Below, in pieces: positions 54,905-63,967 of a stretch of 64,000 nucleotides of DNA. Numbering within the stretch: the first letter of the stretch is position 1; each line of letters opens with the position of its first letter. A program made the translations under genes and the position numbers. The notes below the pieces were generated by a model. It made no database searches and had not been told where the DNA came from. It worked only from the letters and a program-made list of their open reading frames with translations. Origin of the DNA: a bacterium GBS-1 (GTDB taxonomy: Bacteria > Synergistota > GBS-1); NCBI GenBank assembly GCA_001443005.1, contig LEKQ01000001.1, positions 330,792 to 394,791 of the forward strand, given 5' to 3'.

Positions 54905-55216
54905 TTATGTTGTCGGACTGAAATCCCCCTCCTTCTTCAACTTAGGGAGAATGTATTCAACTTCCGGGTGAGGTCTAGGTATAACATGAACAGACACTAA
55001 TTCCCCAACACGAGCAGCTGCCGCAGCTCCTGCATCAGTAGCGGCCTTAACAGCTCCCACATCACCCCTAACCATAACGGTTACATAACCTCCTCCTATT
55101 TTCTCCTTTCCGATAAGAGTAACGTTTGCAGCTTTTAGCATGGCATCAGCTGCCTCTATCGCAGCTACAAGACCTTTCGTCTCTATCATCCCGAGAGCTA
55201 TTTGCTGGTTTGCCAT
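54905..55216 (-). CDS. eutM: BMC-H hexameric shell protein (EutM/PduA type)
   Basis: 103 residues: [55 protein letters not shown] and a short tail ending SPTT. Probably the main facet protein. Paralogue of 48960-49247, which implies a local duplication or need for two mixed hexamers. Confidence 0.96.
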   Translation of the reverse strand: MANQQIALGMIETKGLVAAIEAADAMLKAANVTLIGKEKIGGGYVTVMVRGDVGAVKAATDAGAAAAARVGELVSVHVIPRPHPEVEYILPKLKKEGDFSPTT

Positions 55217-55270
55217 ACTAAACTTACCCCCTTTCTTTAAAATTTCTCTATAGTTTTATATTTGATCAAA

Positions 55271-56737
55271 CTATTTGCTTAACTTTCTCACTACTTCTTC
55301 TACTATTCGCCTTATCGTTTCAGGATCTATATGCTTTTCAACTCCCGATAGGCCAGCTTTCAGATAACTCTGAAGCTCCTCCAACGTCCTTAAAGGATAA
55401 GAAAGCCTTTTTATGTTTATCAGATGTCTTGGACCTATATTATCAGATGTTATATTACCTCCTGCTGTACCGCAACCAAGCGTCAGCGACGGTACCAAGC
55501 CACTTGTTCCGCCTATAGCTCCAAAAACTCCCGGTTGATTTACCAATATTCTAAAGGCCGGTTTCTTAAGAGCAAACCTCATTATAACTTCCTTATCCTG
55601 TGAGTGAATACAAAGCGTATGTCCCATCCCGCCCGTTTCCAAAATCTTTATGCAAAGCTCACATGCCTCTTGCCAATTACTTACTTCGTAGAAGGCAATA
55701 ACAGGACTAAGCTTCTCCTTAGAAAGAGGATACTCCTTACCAACCCCATCTAAGGGAACAACAAGAACCCTCGTACCTTTGGGAACAGATATCCCTGCCG
55801 CTTCAGCTATATAACATGCGCTTTTCCCAACCACAGCAGGGTTAAGAGTTCCATCTGATCTGAACATATACTTCTCTAACCTATGAATTTCATCAGACCT
55901 TAAGAAAACCCCTCCCATTTTTTCAAGGCAAGCCCTAACTTCAGCAGAATTAGAATGTTCACAAATTATGGCCTGCTCCGAGGAACAGATAGTACCATTA
56001 TCGAAGGTCTTGCTCTCCACAATATTCTTGACAGCCTCCGCTACATTAGCGCTCGCCTCTATATAAGCTGGGACATTACCCGGACCAACGCCATAGGCAG
56101 GTTTTCCAGCACTATATGCAGCTTTAACCATATCAGCCCCACCTGTAGCAAGAATAAGCTTGACATCAGGATGCCTCATCAAAGCCTGTGCGGCTTCTAT
56201 TGTCACCGTAGTTAAACACCCCAAAACTCCTTCTGGCGCACCTGCCCTTATAGCTGCCTTGTGTAAGATCTCAACTGTCTTAGATGTACACTCAACCGCG
56301 CGAGGATGAGGGCTAAAGACTATCGCATTCCTCGCCTTCAAAGCTATAAGAGCTTTAAATATAGCCGTAGAAGTAGGGTTAGTCACAGGAGTTAAAGCAG
56401 CTATCACCCCAACAGGCTCTGCTATTTCATAAATCCCCTTACTCTCATCCACGTTTATTACTCCTACTGTTTTCATATCTTTTATGTAATCATATACCGC
56501 TTTTGCAGCAAATAGATTTTTAATTATTTTATGCTCGTAAACACCAACCCCAGTTTCCTCTGCAGCTAACTTAGCAAGCCAATCAGACGCTTTAATGGCT
56601 TCTGAGGCCATAGCCGAAACAATTCTATCTATATCTTCCTGCGAAAAATCCTCTATTATCTTCTGGGCACTCTTAGCCCTGCTCACAAGATCCCTAACCT
56701 CCTGAAGCGCAAGAAGATCCTTATCAATATTTCTCAT
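55271..56737 (-). CDS. eutE: acetaldehyde dehydrogenase (CoA-acylating), EutE/PduP type
   Basis: About 488 residues of the aldehyde dehydrogenase superfamily, catalytic Cys in [14 protein letters not shown] and cofactor motifs [20 protein letters not shown]. Oxidises acetaldehyde from EutBC to acetyl-CoA with NAD+. The C-terminal [18 protein letters not shown] is an amphipathic helix resembling an encapsulation peptide, here at the C-terminus. ATG at 56737 after GGGAGGGGGG. Confidence 0.93.
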   Translation of the reverse strand: MRNIDKDLLALQEVRDLVSRAKSAQKIIEDFSQEDIDRIVSAMASEAIKASDWLAKLAAEETGVGVYEHKIIKNLFAAKAVYDYIKDMKTVGVINVDESKGIYEIAEPVGVIAALTPVTNPTSTAIFKALIALKARNAIVFSPHPRAVECTSKTVEILHKAAIRAGAPEGVLGCLTTVTIEAAQALMRHPDVKLILATGGADMVKAAYSAGKPAYGVGPGNVPAYIEASANVAEAVKNIVESKTFDNGTICSSEQAIICEHSNSAEVRACLEKMGGVFLRSDEIHRLEKYMFRSDGTLNPAVVGKSACYIAEAAGISVPKGTRVLVVPLDGVGKEYPLSKEKLSPVIAFYEVSNWQEACELCIKILETGGMGHTLCIHSQDKEVIMRFALKKPAFRILVNQPGVFGAIGGTSGLVPSLTLGCGTAGGNITSDNIGPRHLINIKRLSYPLRTLEELQSYLKAGLSGVEKHIDPETIRRIVEEVVRKLSK

Positions 56738-57353
56738 CTTCCCCCCTCCCAATCTCTTCCACCACACTAACCAAAAGCCTTAACAATTCTTCTTTCCTCA
56801 TGTAATACATGGCTGTTCTGTCTATTAAGTTGCCACCTATTGTCCTCAGTATAACCCTTAACTTCTTAACGCCATAATCCTTAAGTGGTACATTATCCTT
56901 TATAAGATTCCTTTTACCAGCCTTGTTAAGCATCTCCATAACTGTTGACTTAATCTGCTCAAGCTTTTCATCCAACTTCAATTCTGATGTTGGTGTTTCT
57001 CTTTTTTCTTCCTCTTCTGCTTCCTTAAGCACGCCCGTATCCTTTCTCCCACTATCGCTTGGAGGAATGTCGGGCTTAACCCTTCCATCTATTATCCCTA
57101 AAACTTGAGGATCCAAGCGTGGAATAACATGTGCACTTACTACCTTCCCAACCTTAGAAGCAGCCACAACACCAGCCTCTATTGCTGCTTTAACAGCTCC
57201 CACTTCCCCCTTAACTATCATAGTGACTAGTCCACCCGTAGTGAAGCGCCAAGCAAAAAGCTCAACCCCTGCAGCTTTCAAACTAGCATCAGCTGCTTCT
57301 ATAGCAGGCACAAGTCCTATCGTTTCTATAAGTCCAATAGCTAAAGTAGACAA
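56724..57353 (-). CDS. BMC-H shell protein with a novel C-terminal extension
   Basis: 209 residues. Residues 1-85 are a BMC domain (LAIGLIETIGLVPAIEAADA, VTMIVKGEVGAVKAAIEAG). A charged linker (95-130) leads to a predicted helical domain with LKDYGVKKLRVILRTIGGNL and YYMRKEELLRLLVSVV. EutK and PduK also extend BMC domains, but this tail is neither the EutK winged helix nor a Cys cluster as far as I can see. It may bind cargo or nucleic acid. TTG start; overlaps eutE. Confidence 0.82.
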   Translation of the reverse strand: MSTLAIGLIETIGLVPAIEAADASLKAAGVELFAWRFTTGGLVTMIVKGEVGAVKAAIEAGVVAASKVGKVVSAHVIPRLDPQVLGIIDGRVKPDIPPSDSGRKDTGVLKEAEEEEKRETPTSELKLDEKLEQIKSTVMEMLNKAGKRNLIKDNVPLKDYGVKKLRVILRTIGGNLIDRTAMYYMRKEELLRLLVSVVEEIGRGEDEKY

Positions 57354-57367
57354 ATCTTTTCACTCTC

Positions 57368-58024
57368 TTAATACCGCTTAGGCTCTCGAGCTACCTCTAT
57401 AACTGCAGCCGCAAAAGCGTCACAAGCAGCCTTACAAGCCGACTGACTTCCAACTAAGTGCCCTCCAGCGAAGTTCGTCTCAGTTGGTGGGCCAAAGAAA
57501 GATGTCATCCTTACCTCAGCAGCCTTAATAGCAGCATCCAGAGCATACATCGCTTCTAGAGGCGGGGCTATCAGATAGGCTAACGGAGTTCCTTCTGGAA
57601 CATTATTCATCTTAGAAAGATAGGAACCCGTTCTTGAGATGCACTGTGCGTAAAAAGCTATCGTTCCTTCCTCATTTGCCGCCCAAAAGCAAGCCTCTTC
57701 CTCTATCATAGCAATAGCAGCATCTATCCCACTTCTAACCTCCGCAGGATTAGGTCCTGCCAGTATACCTATGAACTCACCAGAAAGTGGCCCAGAAGCG
57801 TGGGCAGAACCTGCATAGAATGAACGCGCGTATACAACTTCCACATCCGCTTTCTTAGTAGCCTCATCTACAGCAGTGTAACCAACATCGTCTATGGTAA
57901 CTGTGAGCATTCCTATACTCCTCTGATGAGGTTTGAGCTTCAGCTGTTCCTTCATAAACTCATTCACATTTGGAATAATTCTAACAGCCAAAACCTTAGC
58001 TCTCACAGGCCCAAAACCGTACAT
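57368..58024 (-). CDS. eutL: EutL trimeric tandem-BMC shell protein
   Basis: 218 residues. ARIIPNVNEFMKEQLKLKPH-type N-terminus (VRIIPNVNEFMKEQL), GYTAVDEATKKADVEVVYARSFYAG and LVGSQSACKAACDAFAAAVIEVAREPKRY are EutL hallmarks. Two permuted BMC domains form trimers with a gated central pore for substrates. SD AGGGGGTG. Confidence 0.95.
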   Translation of the reverse strand: MYGFGPVRAKVLAVRIIPNVNEFMKEQLKLKPHQRSIGMLTVTIDDVGYTAVDEATKKADVEVVYARSFYAGSAHASGPLSGEFIGILAGPNPAEVRSGIDAAIAMIEEEACFWAANEEGTIAFYAQCISRTGSYLSKMNNVPEGTPLAYLIAPPLEAMYALDAAIKAAEVRMTSFFGPPTETNFAGGHLVGSQSACKAACDAFAAAVIEVAREPKRY

Positions 58025-58050
58025 ATTATCTTCACCCCCTAACTTAGGCC

Positions 58051-58956
58051 TTATACGCCTGCCATAGCAAGCTTTACACCACTCATCTTGGCATCATATA
58101 TCTTCTTGACCATAGCAGCAACTTGCGCACCTGCCTCTACTGGGGGTAAACCCTTATCGTGGATGTTGGAGATCAACGTTCTATCAGACTCTATAGTGCT
58201 CTTATTAGGTCTATAGCACATATAGGCGCTCATGCTCTTCGCGGTCACAAGACCAGGTCTTTCCCCAATTAGCTCAACCAAAACCTCCGGCTGAAGAAGC
58301 TCCCCCACCTCATCCATAACGGCTACCCTGCCAAACCTGATAAAGAAGGGTGTCCCAATGCTTAAACCATGCCCTTTGAGAGCATGCAGGAAAGATGGTA
58401 AGAAGTCTCGAATATTTGCTTCTATAGCCGTTGAGCTTAAGCCATCTACAACTATAAGTTGAACCTGAGGAGACTTTTGACAGGAAGCTAATATCTTCTC
58501 CTTCGCTTCAGGAGAAAGCCTTCTTCCCAAATCCGGTCGAGTAAGATACTCATCCTTATCCCTGACCATGGTCTGAACTGTGAACATGCCTAACTCTTCT
58601 ATGAGCTTAGGATCCACCTCTTTCATAACAGCATCCTTAGCGGCAGCTAAATCCATCCTAAATCGAAGCCATGGTTCTAGCTTATACCTAGGTCCTGCTC
58701 TCCATAGACCTATCCTAGCAGGAGTGGTAGCCTTTATCCTTTTCAAACCCTCGGGATCAGCTGGATCAGGCACGAGGCACCATTCCTCAATCGATATTTC
58801 TGCCAGGTCTGGCAAATAGCTTTCATCCTCTGAAACAGGGTAGGATTTGACTTCTTTCTCCTGAGGAGACTCTGGGGTGGAAATCTTTATATCTTTCTGC
58901 GAAAGTTCCTTTATAACACTTTCCACTATCTCTCTCAATTCCTTCTCGGTTAACAT
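58051..58956 (-). CDS. eutC: ethanolamine ammonia-lyase small subunit
   Basis: 301 residues. Core ATTPARIGLWRAGPRYKLEP, LDLAAAKDAV-type helix DLAAAKDAVMKEVD, IVVDGLSSTAIEANIRDFLP and RPGLVTAKSMSAYMCYRPN bind adenosylcobalamin at the interface with EutB. N-terminal TEKELREIVESVIKELSQKD is the encapsulation-peptide region, linked by a flexible stretch (22-45). Confidence 0.96.
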   Translation of the reverse strand: MLTEKELREIVESVIKELSQKDIKISTPESPQEKEVKSYPVSEDESYLPDLAEISIEEWCLVPDPADPEGLKRIKATTPARIGLWRAGPRYKLEPWLRFRMDLAAAKDAVMKEVDPKLIEELGMFTVQTMVRDKDEYLTRPDLGRRLSPEAKEKILASCQKSPQVQLIVVDGLSSTAIEANIRDFLPSFLHALKGHGLSIGTPFFIRFGRVAVMDEVGELLQPEVLVELIGERPGLVTAKSMSAYMCYRPNKSTIESDRTLISNIHDKGLPPVEAGAQVAAMVKKIYDAKMSGVKLAMAGV

Positions 58957-58968
58957 CTTTATCCCCCC

Positions 58969-60336
58969 TTACTTCTTGAGGAAAATAGATGGATCACCGG
59001 CCTTACACGTAAGTTTTCCGTTTTCCATGAGTCCCATATCTTCCATCCAACGCTCAAATTCAGGTGCGGGCCTAAGACCCAAAAGCTCACGCAATGTAAC
59101 CACGTCGTGATAGCTCGTGCACTGGTAATTTAACATAATATCGTCACCCATCGGGACCCCCATAAAGTAGTTACATCCAGCAGCAGTAAGAAGTACAGCC
59201 AGATTTTCCACATCGTTTTGGTCGGCTTTCATGTGATTCGTATAACAAGCATCACAACCCATAGGAATACCTGTAAGTTTACCCATAAAGTGATCTTCAA
59301 GACCAGCTCTTATAACTTGCTTACTATCATACAGATACTCAGGTCCTATGAATCCCACAACCGTATTAACGAGAAGAGGATTATACCTTTTAGCTAAGCC
59401 ATAACAGCGCGCCTCCAAGGTAACCTGATCTGCTCCATGATGCGCTTCCGCTGATAGCTCGGATCCCTGACCAGTCTCAAAGTACATAAAATTCGGACCC
59501 TTAGCTGTACTGTACTTTCTTATAAGCTCGTGAGCTTCGTCTAACATCTCTACGTTTATTCCGAAAGCTTCGTTAGCTTTCTGCGTCCCTCCGAGGCTTT
59601 GAAAGACCACGCCTACGGGTGCACCCTGACGGATACACTTCATTTGAGTGGTAACATGCGCTAAAACCGCATGCTGAGCAGGTATCTTCCACTTCTCTAT
59701 AAACTCATAAAGTGCCCAATATAAGCGACTAACGCTTTCTACCTCGTCAATGCAAGGATTTATACCTATCACAGCATCACCAATTCCTAAGCTAACTCCT
59801 TCCATCGTAGCAGCCATTATACCCTCAACACTATCGGTAGGATGATTGGGCTGTAGCCTTGCGGATAGCGTCCCCGGCAATCCTAATGTCGTATTACACC
59901 TTCCAACCCTTCTTATCTTAGCAGCACCGTATATGAGATCCAAATTTGAGCTTATCTTTGCAACTGCTGCTACCATCTCGCTGGTTAATCCTTGACTTAT
60001 GTACTCTATATCAGCAGAGGTGGTTTTATGATCGAGGATAAACTCCTTCAATTGCCCAACGGTCCAGGACTTAATTTTGTTATATACATGCTCGTTCACC
60101 TGGTCCTGGATAACCCTTGTAACCTCATCTTCTTCGTAAGGTACAACTGGATTATTTCGTAAATCTTCAAGAGTTAAGTTGGCAAGAACGTATTTGGCAG
60201 CTATCCTTTCCTCCTCAGAAGTAGCAGCTATACCAGCTAGTATATCACCTGACTTTTCTTCGTTGGCCTTCGCCAAAACCTCTTTTACGTCTTTGAATTT
60301 GTAAACTCTACCCTTTACCTTGGCCTTTAAGATCAA
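58969..60336 (-). CDS. eutB: ethanolamine ammonia-lyase large subunit
   Basis: 455 residues. Radical TIM barrel: VGRCNTTLGLPGTLSARLQP, FMYFETGQGSELSAEAHHGA and CDACYTNHMKADQNDVENLA contain substrate and cobalamin contacts. Splits ethanolamine into acetaldehyde and ammonia via adenosylcobalamin with EutC. TTG start with a G-rich SD. Confidence 0.97.
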   Translation of the reverse strand: MILKAKVKGRVYKFKDVKEVLAKANEEKSGDILAGIAATSEEERIAAKYVLANLTLEDLRNNPVVPYEEDEVTRVIQDQVNEHVYNKIKSWTVGQLKEFILDHKTTSADIEYISQGLTSEMVAAVAKISSNLDLIYGAAKIRRVGRCNTTLGLPGTLSARLQPNHPTDSVEGIMAATMEGVSLGIGDAVIGINPCIDEVESVSRLYWALYEFIEKWKIPAQHAVLAHVTTQMKCIRQGAPVGVVFQSLGGTQKANEAFGINVEMLDEAHELIRKYSTAKGPNFMYFETGQGSELSAEAHHGADQVTLEARCYGLAKRYNPLLVNTVVGFIGPEYLYDSKQVIRAGLEDHFMGKLTGIPMGCDACYTNHMKADQNDVENLAVLLTAAGCNYFMGVPMGDDIMLNYQCTSYHDVVTLRELLGLRPAPEFERWMEDMGLMENGKLTCKAGDPSIFLKK

Positions 60337-60357
60337 ACCCGCCCCCCCCTTTCTTTA

Positions 60358-61794
60358 TTAAACTGAAAATACCAGTGTTTTCATAACCACTGGTATCACG
60401 GTTCCACCATAAAGAGGTTTACCTAAGTCTACATAATCTCCCTCTTCAAGAGAGATCTCATCAACAACGATTACCTCCCAATTCTTACCAAGTAAGCCCT
60501 TTATCAAAGTTCCCAAAGCCTTACCTATATCATCTTCACACAAGACTATAACAGGCCCATTCATATCACTAGTCTTATAAGCTAAAGCTATCGCTTCCGC
60601 TAACCTTAGAACATCTTCGAAGCCAAACCCGTGACCTTTAGGTACAGCTATAGCTATGAGATTCGATTCCTCCGTACTCCTAAACCTATCAAACTTCTCA
60701 AGCAACTCGCCTTTAATACTTTCTAATGTAGCATAAGGATCCTCTATTCTCACCACAGGTATGTTCACCAAAGGCAAAATATGCTGATTTGTATAAAATA
60801 TCGTAGAACCGCTAATCTCCACACTATGCACACCAGCACCTATAACGGTAGCATACACAGTTTCGATCGGCTCAATGACGGGAGCAGGAATCTCTCTCTC
60901 AAGGCTTTTTAGTTCTTGCGCCAATAACGGACCGAGATCATTATATCTTAAAATCTCCCTCATATCACGATCGAGTTCGGTATTATAGTACAGCTTACCC
61001 ACTCCTCCCGAAAAAGCGAAACCATCAGCCACTATGGGTTTCATCGGTAATGCTCCTATCGCAGCCTTAAGAGCGAGGCTATCGGGGTTTCCCTTCAAAA
61101 CGCTTAATAAAGATGAAGCTAAGCGCTTAGCTATACGGACTAGATCAGAGAACGCCAAGACTTGTCCCTTCTTGAGAGATATGCCCAATTCTTCACATAC
61201 AGCAGCACCCATGCTCGTCCAGCCACCAACCTTAGGCTCCTGCCCATCGAACCTTATAACTCTACCGCCTATATTTGCACAAAAGGTGCTTTTCAACTTG
61301 CCACTGGCAAATATAGCTGCATTAGTGGTACCACCGCCTATATCTAAATTACAGATGGTTTTCCCCTCATTTTTAGATATAAAGGCAGCACCCGATCCCA
61401 TACCCGCCAGATAAGCCTCAAGGTGTGGACCAGCTATAGCTACTACAAAACTTCCTGCCATTGAAGATATAGCCCTTAAAACTTCAGCAGCATTCTCCTT
61501 TCTAGCTGTTTCTCCAGTCATTATCACAGCACCCGTTTTAATGCTCTCCGGATCCATACCAGCCCTGGCATACTCCTCACGAACTATGTTCTTTATTCTC
61601 TCAGAGTCTATATATCTATCATCTATTAAAGGGGTAAAATAAATCTTGCTTCTATAGATTATTTCTCTTCCTACTATCTTTATCTTTGGGGCTACAAAAC
61701 CAGCGGCTACATTCTCTATCTTTAGCTTACTGAAGACTATTGACGTGGTAGTAGTACCTATATCTATACCTACGCTTAAGAAGGTCTCAATCAA
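60358..61794 (-). CDS. eutA: ethanolamine ammonia-lyase reactivase EutA
   Basis: About 478 residues, ASKHA fold: LSVGIDIGTTTTSIVFSKL, TICNLDIGGGTTNAAIF. Exchanges inactivated cobalamin on EutBC with ATP. It is the first gene of the operon. TTG at 61794 has AGAGGGGG seven bases before it, so codons up to 61818 are probably leader. Confidence 0.93.
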   Translation of the reverse strand: MIETFLSVGIDIGTTTTSIVFSKLKIENVAAGFVAPKIKIVGREIIYRSKIYFTPLIDDRYIDSERIKNIVREEYARAGMDPESIKTGAVIMTGETARKENAAEVLRAISSMAGSFVVAIAGPHLEAYLAGMGSGAAFISKNEGKTICNLDIGGGTTNAAIFASGKLKSTFCANIGGRVIRFDGQEPKVGGWTSMGAAVCEELGISLKKGQVLAFSDLVRIAKRLASSLLSVLKGNPDSLALKAAIGALPMKPIVADGFAFSGGVGKLYYNTELDRDMREILRYNDLGPLLAQELKSLEREIPAPVIEPIETVYATVIGAGVHSVEISGSTIFYTNQHILPLVNIPVVRIEDPYATLESIKGELLEKFDRFRSTEESNLIAIAVPKGHGFGFEDVLRLAEAIALAYKTSDMNGPVIVLCEDDIGKALGTLIKGLLGKNWEVIVVDEISLEEGDYVDLGKPLYGGTVIPVVMKTLVFSV

Positions 61795-61921
61795 AGAGAT
61801 ACCCCCTCTTAAACGCAATTACACCCTTACCGAGGCAAATAAAACACATACTTTAACGAGGAGATACTTCAACTTTCTCCCAAATTACCTTATCCCCCAC
61901 CCCCAGTTTTATTGTAGTTTT

Positions 61922-61950
61922 ATTATAATCATTCAAACTCGTTTTGTCAA
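61922..61950 (-). promoter_or_regulatory. eut operon promoter
   Basis: Minus strand TTGACA (61945-61950), 17 bases, TATAAT (61922-61927): full consensus. The leader of about 120 bases to the eutA start has one small GGAGA/TCTCC hairpin and no B12 box or ANTAR-type double hairpin that I can recognise. Confidence 0.88.
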
Positions 61951-61956
61951 TAACCA

Positions 61957-61974
61957 CTTAACAAAAAAGTTAAG
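61957..61974. promoter_or_regulatory. inverted repeat upstream of the eut -35
   Basis: CTTAAC-AAAAAA-GTTAAG, perfect 6-bp arms, centred about 50 bases before the predicted start. Position suits an activator. Bases 61975-62086 show nothing else. Confidence 0.5.
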
Positions 61975-62086
61975 ATTTAAACAACGATAGTATAACCGAC
62001 ATTTTATTTTTACTTCTGGTCTATAAAGGTGATTTTAATTGTATAAGCTTAAAGTCATAGAGGATCCACTTACTATTAAGCAATCC

Positions 62087-63367
62087 CTACCTTACAAACC
62101 CCAAGACCTTCGGAAGAAACATGGAAATGGCTTCAAAATAAGTCACAATGGCAAGAACCACTATCTCAGCTATAACGAACTTATAAACCGCAGCAGATAT
62201 TTTCTCAAGCGAAAGTCCAGTTATTCCACAGCTAACGAACAAACAAACGCCTACTGGAGGGGTAGCCATACCTATGGCGAGGTTCAAAACGACTATAAAG
62301 CCAAAATGAAGAGGATGTATGCCCATCTTTACCGCAATAGGAGCAAGAATAGGAGCCAAGATTATGATCGCAGCACCAGTCTCCATAAACATTCCTACTA
62401 TAAGCAAAAACAGATTAACCAATAGGAGAAAGACATATTTATTCTGGGAAACTGAAAGAAAAGCTTCGGCTATCTTTTGAGGAATAAGATTCGCTGCTAT
62501 GACCCAAGCGAAAACGTTAGCCATGGAAATTATAAGAAGTATAGCAGCTACAGTTACTCCGCTTTGTAGCAAAACATTAGGAAGATCTCTCCATCTCAGT
62601 TCCCTATATATAAACTTTCCAACAATGAAGGAATATATAACCGCAACAGCTGCAGCTTCCGTTGGAGTAAATATACCGAAAAGTATGCCCCCGAGAATTA
62701 TAAGGGGGGAGAGAAGCGCCCAAAAGGCAACCTTAAACTCACTCCAAACCCTACTTAAGGAAAAAACCCCAGTGGCTGGGTAATTCCTGGTTTTAGATTC
62801 GAGAAATATAACAACCATCATTGCCAAGCCCAACATAACCCCTGGAATAAAACCTGCTGCAAAAAGCCCCCCTATAGAAACCCCTACAGAAACGCCGTAT
62901 ATTACCATTATTATGCTTGGGGGTATAATTGGACCTATGGTAGCTGCAGCTGAAGTCAAAGCAGCGCTAAAATCCTTCTCGTAACCACTCTTCTCCATGG
63001 CAGGGATAAGGATAGAGCCTATAGCTGAAGCATCAGCAACGGCAGAACCGCTTATTCCCGCAAAGAACATATTAGCTACCACATTGGTGTGAGCTAACCC
63101 ACCTTTTATATGACCTACTAAAGCATTGGCAAACCTTATTATCCTTAACGTTGTACCACCACGATTCATAAGCTCACCCGCAAGTATGAAAAAGGGAACT
63201 GCCATCAATGGAAAAGAGTCTATCCCTGTAAACATGCGTTGAGTAACGACTTGAAGGGGAACACCCATAGCAAGTATACACACAAAACCTGTGATCCCTA
63301 AGACAAAGGCCAAAGGAACCCCCAAAAGAAAGGTAACTGTAAAAGCTATAATCATAAGAGTTATCAT
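62087..63367 (-). CDS. dctM: TRAP transporter large membrane subunit DctM
   Basis: 426 residues, about 12 membrane segments. Opening TVTFLLGVPLAFVLGITGFV, PFFILAGELMNRGGTTLRII, FAGISGSAVADASAIGSILI and ATPPVGVCLFVSCGI are DctM landmarks. Couples Na+ entry to uptake of an organic acid delivered by DctP. Overlaps dctQ by four bases. Substrate unknown. Confidence 0.95.
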   Translation of the reverse strand: MITLMIIAFTVTFLLGVPLAFVLGITGFVCILAMGVPLQVVTQRMFTGIDSFPLMAVPFFILAGELMNRGGTTLRIIRFANALVGHIKGGLAHTNVVANMFFAGISGSAVADASAIGSILIPAMEKSGYEKDFSAALTSAAATIGPIIPPSIIMVIYGVSVGVSIGGLFAAGFIPGVMLGLAMMVVIFLESKTRNYPATGVFSLSRVWSEFKVAFWALLSPLIILGGILFGIFTPTEAAAVAVIYSFIVGKFIYRELRWRDLPNVLLQSGVTVAAILLIISMANVFAWVIAANLIPQKIAEAFLSVSQNKYVFLLLVNLFLLIVGMFMETGAAIIILAPILAPIAVKMGIHPLHFGFIVVLNLAIGMATPPVGVCLFVSCGITGLSLEKISAAVYKFVIAEIVVLAIVTYFEAISMFLPKVLGFVR

Positions 63368-63885
63368 CGCTCACCCTCCTCCAGTCTCCTAAGCTCGACG
63401 TTAGTCGTAGAAAGGAGCTCACTCGATCGCGAAAGAACTCTATCCAAAAGATGAAGAAGCATATGAAAACAACCAAAAGGGATCGCAAAGTAAGGTATCA
63501 CCATTGGCAAGCCCATTGCAGGTGAGATCTGGGTCCTGAGCGTCAAAAGAAGATTTATGCCCTGGTAAACTAAAATGGAAAGAAAAAGTATAACAACCAT
63601 CTCAGCTAAAAAAATCAAATATCCTCTCACTCTCAGTGGAACTCTGCTTATAAACATGGTGACACCTATGTGTCTACCCTTCTTTACTGCGATTCCAGCT
63701 CCAAGGTAGGTTACCCATATCATCATGTATCTTGCTGCTTCCTCAGACCATGTTAAAGGACTGTGAAGAACAAATCTAAAAAACACACCTGCGAAGGTTA
63801 TTAAACTCATCAGAGCCATTAGAGCAACTATTACCCAAACCGCTACTAAATCGAAAAGTCCCATCAAACGCCTTAGAAAAAGCAT
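63364..63885 (-). CDS. dctQ: TRAP transporter small membrane subunit DctQ
   Basis: 173 residues with four membrane helices (about 10-35, 48-65, 88-110, 130-150). The PLTWSEEAARYMMIWVTYLG motif is typical of DctQ. Supports DctM and docking of DctP. GGAGGTG lies 12 bases before the ATG. Confidence 0.93.
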   Translation of the reverse strand: MLFLRRLMGLFDLVAVWVIVALMALMSLITFAGVFFRFVLHSPLTWSEEAARYMMIWVTYLGAGIAVKKGRHIGVTMFISRVPLRVRGYLIFLAEMVVILFLSILVYQGINLLLTLRTQISPAMGLPMVIPYFAIPFGCFHMLLHLLDRVLSRSSELLSTTNVELRRLEEGER

Positions 63886-63906
63886 CTGCTAGAAAAACAC
63901 CTCCTT

Positions 63907-63944
63907 AAAAATAATGAGGGGTAGAACTTCAATCTACCCCTCAT
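63907..63944 (-). terminator. hairpin terminator between dctP and dctQ
   Basis: Minus strand ATGAGGGGTAGA (63933-63944) pairs with TCTACCCCTCAT (63914-63925), followed by TATTTTT. Partial termination here would lower dctQM relative to the binding protein, a common arrangement. Confidence 0.8.
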
Positions 63945-63967
63945 CGAAATTTCCAAACCCTTACATT

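Noticed and set aside
48960-55216. Recent duplication of the whole shell-gene segment
   Set aside because: Only the two BMC-H genes are close paralogues; their neighbours and flanking DNA are unrelated.
61795-61921. Cobalamin riboswitch or ANTAR hairpins ahead of eutA
   Set aside because: No B12 box and no pair of AxxxxG-type hexaloop hairpins could be found; only one small hairpin.
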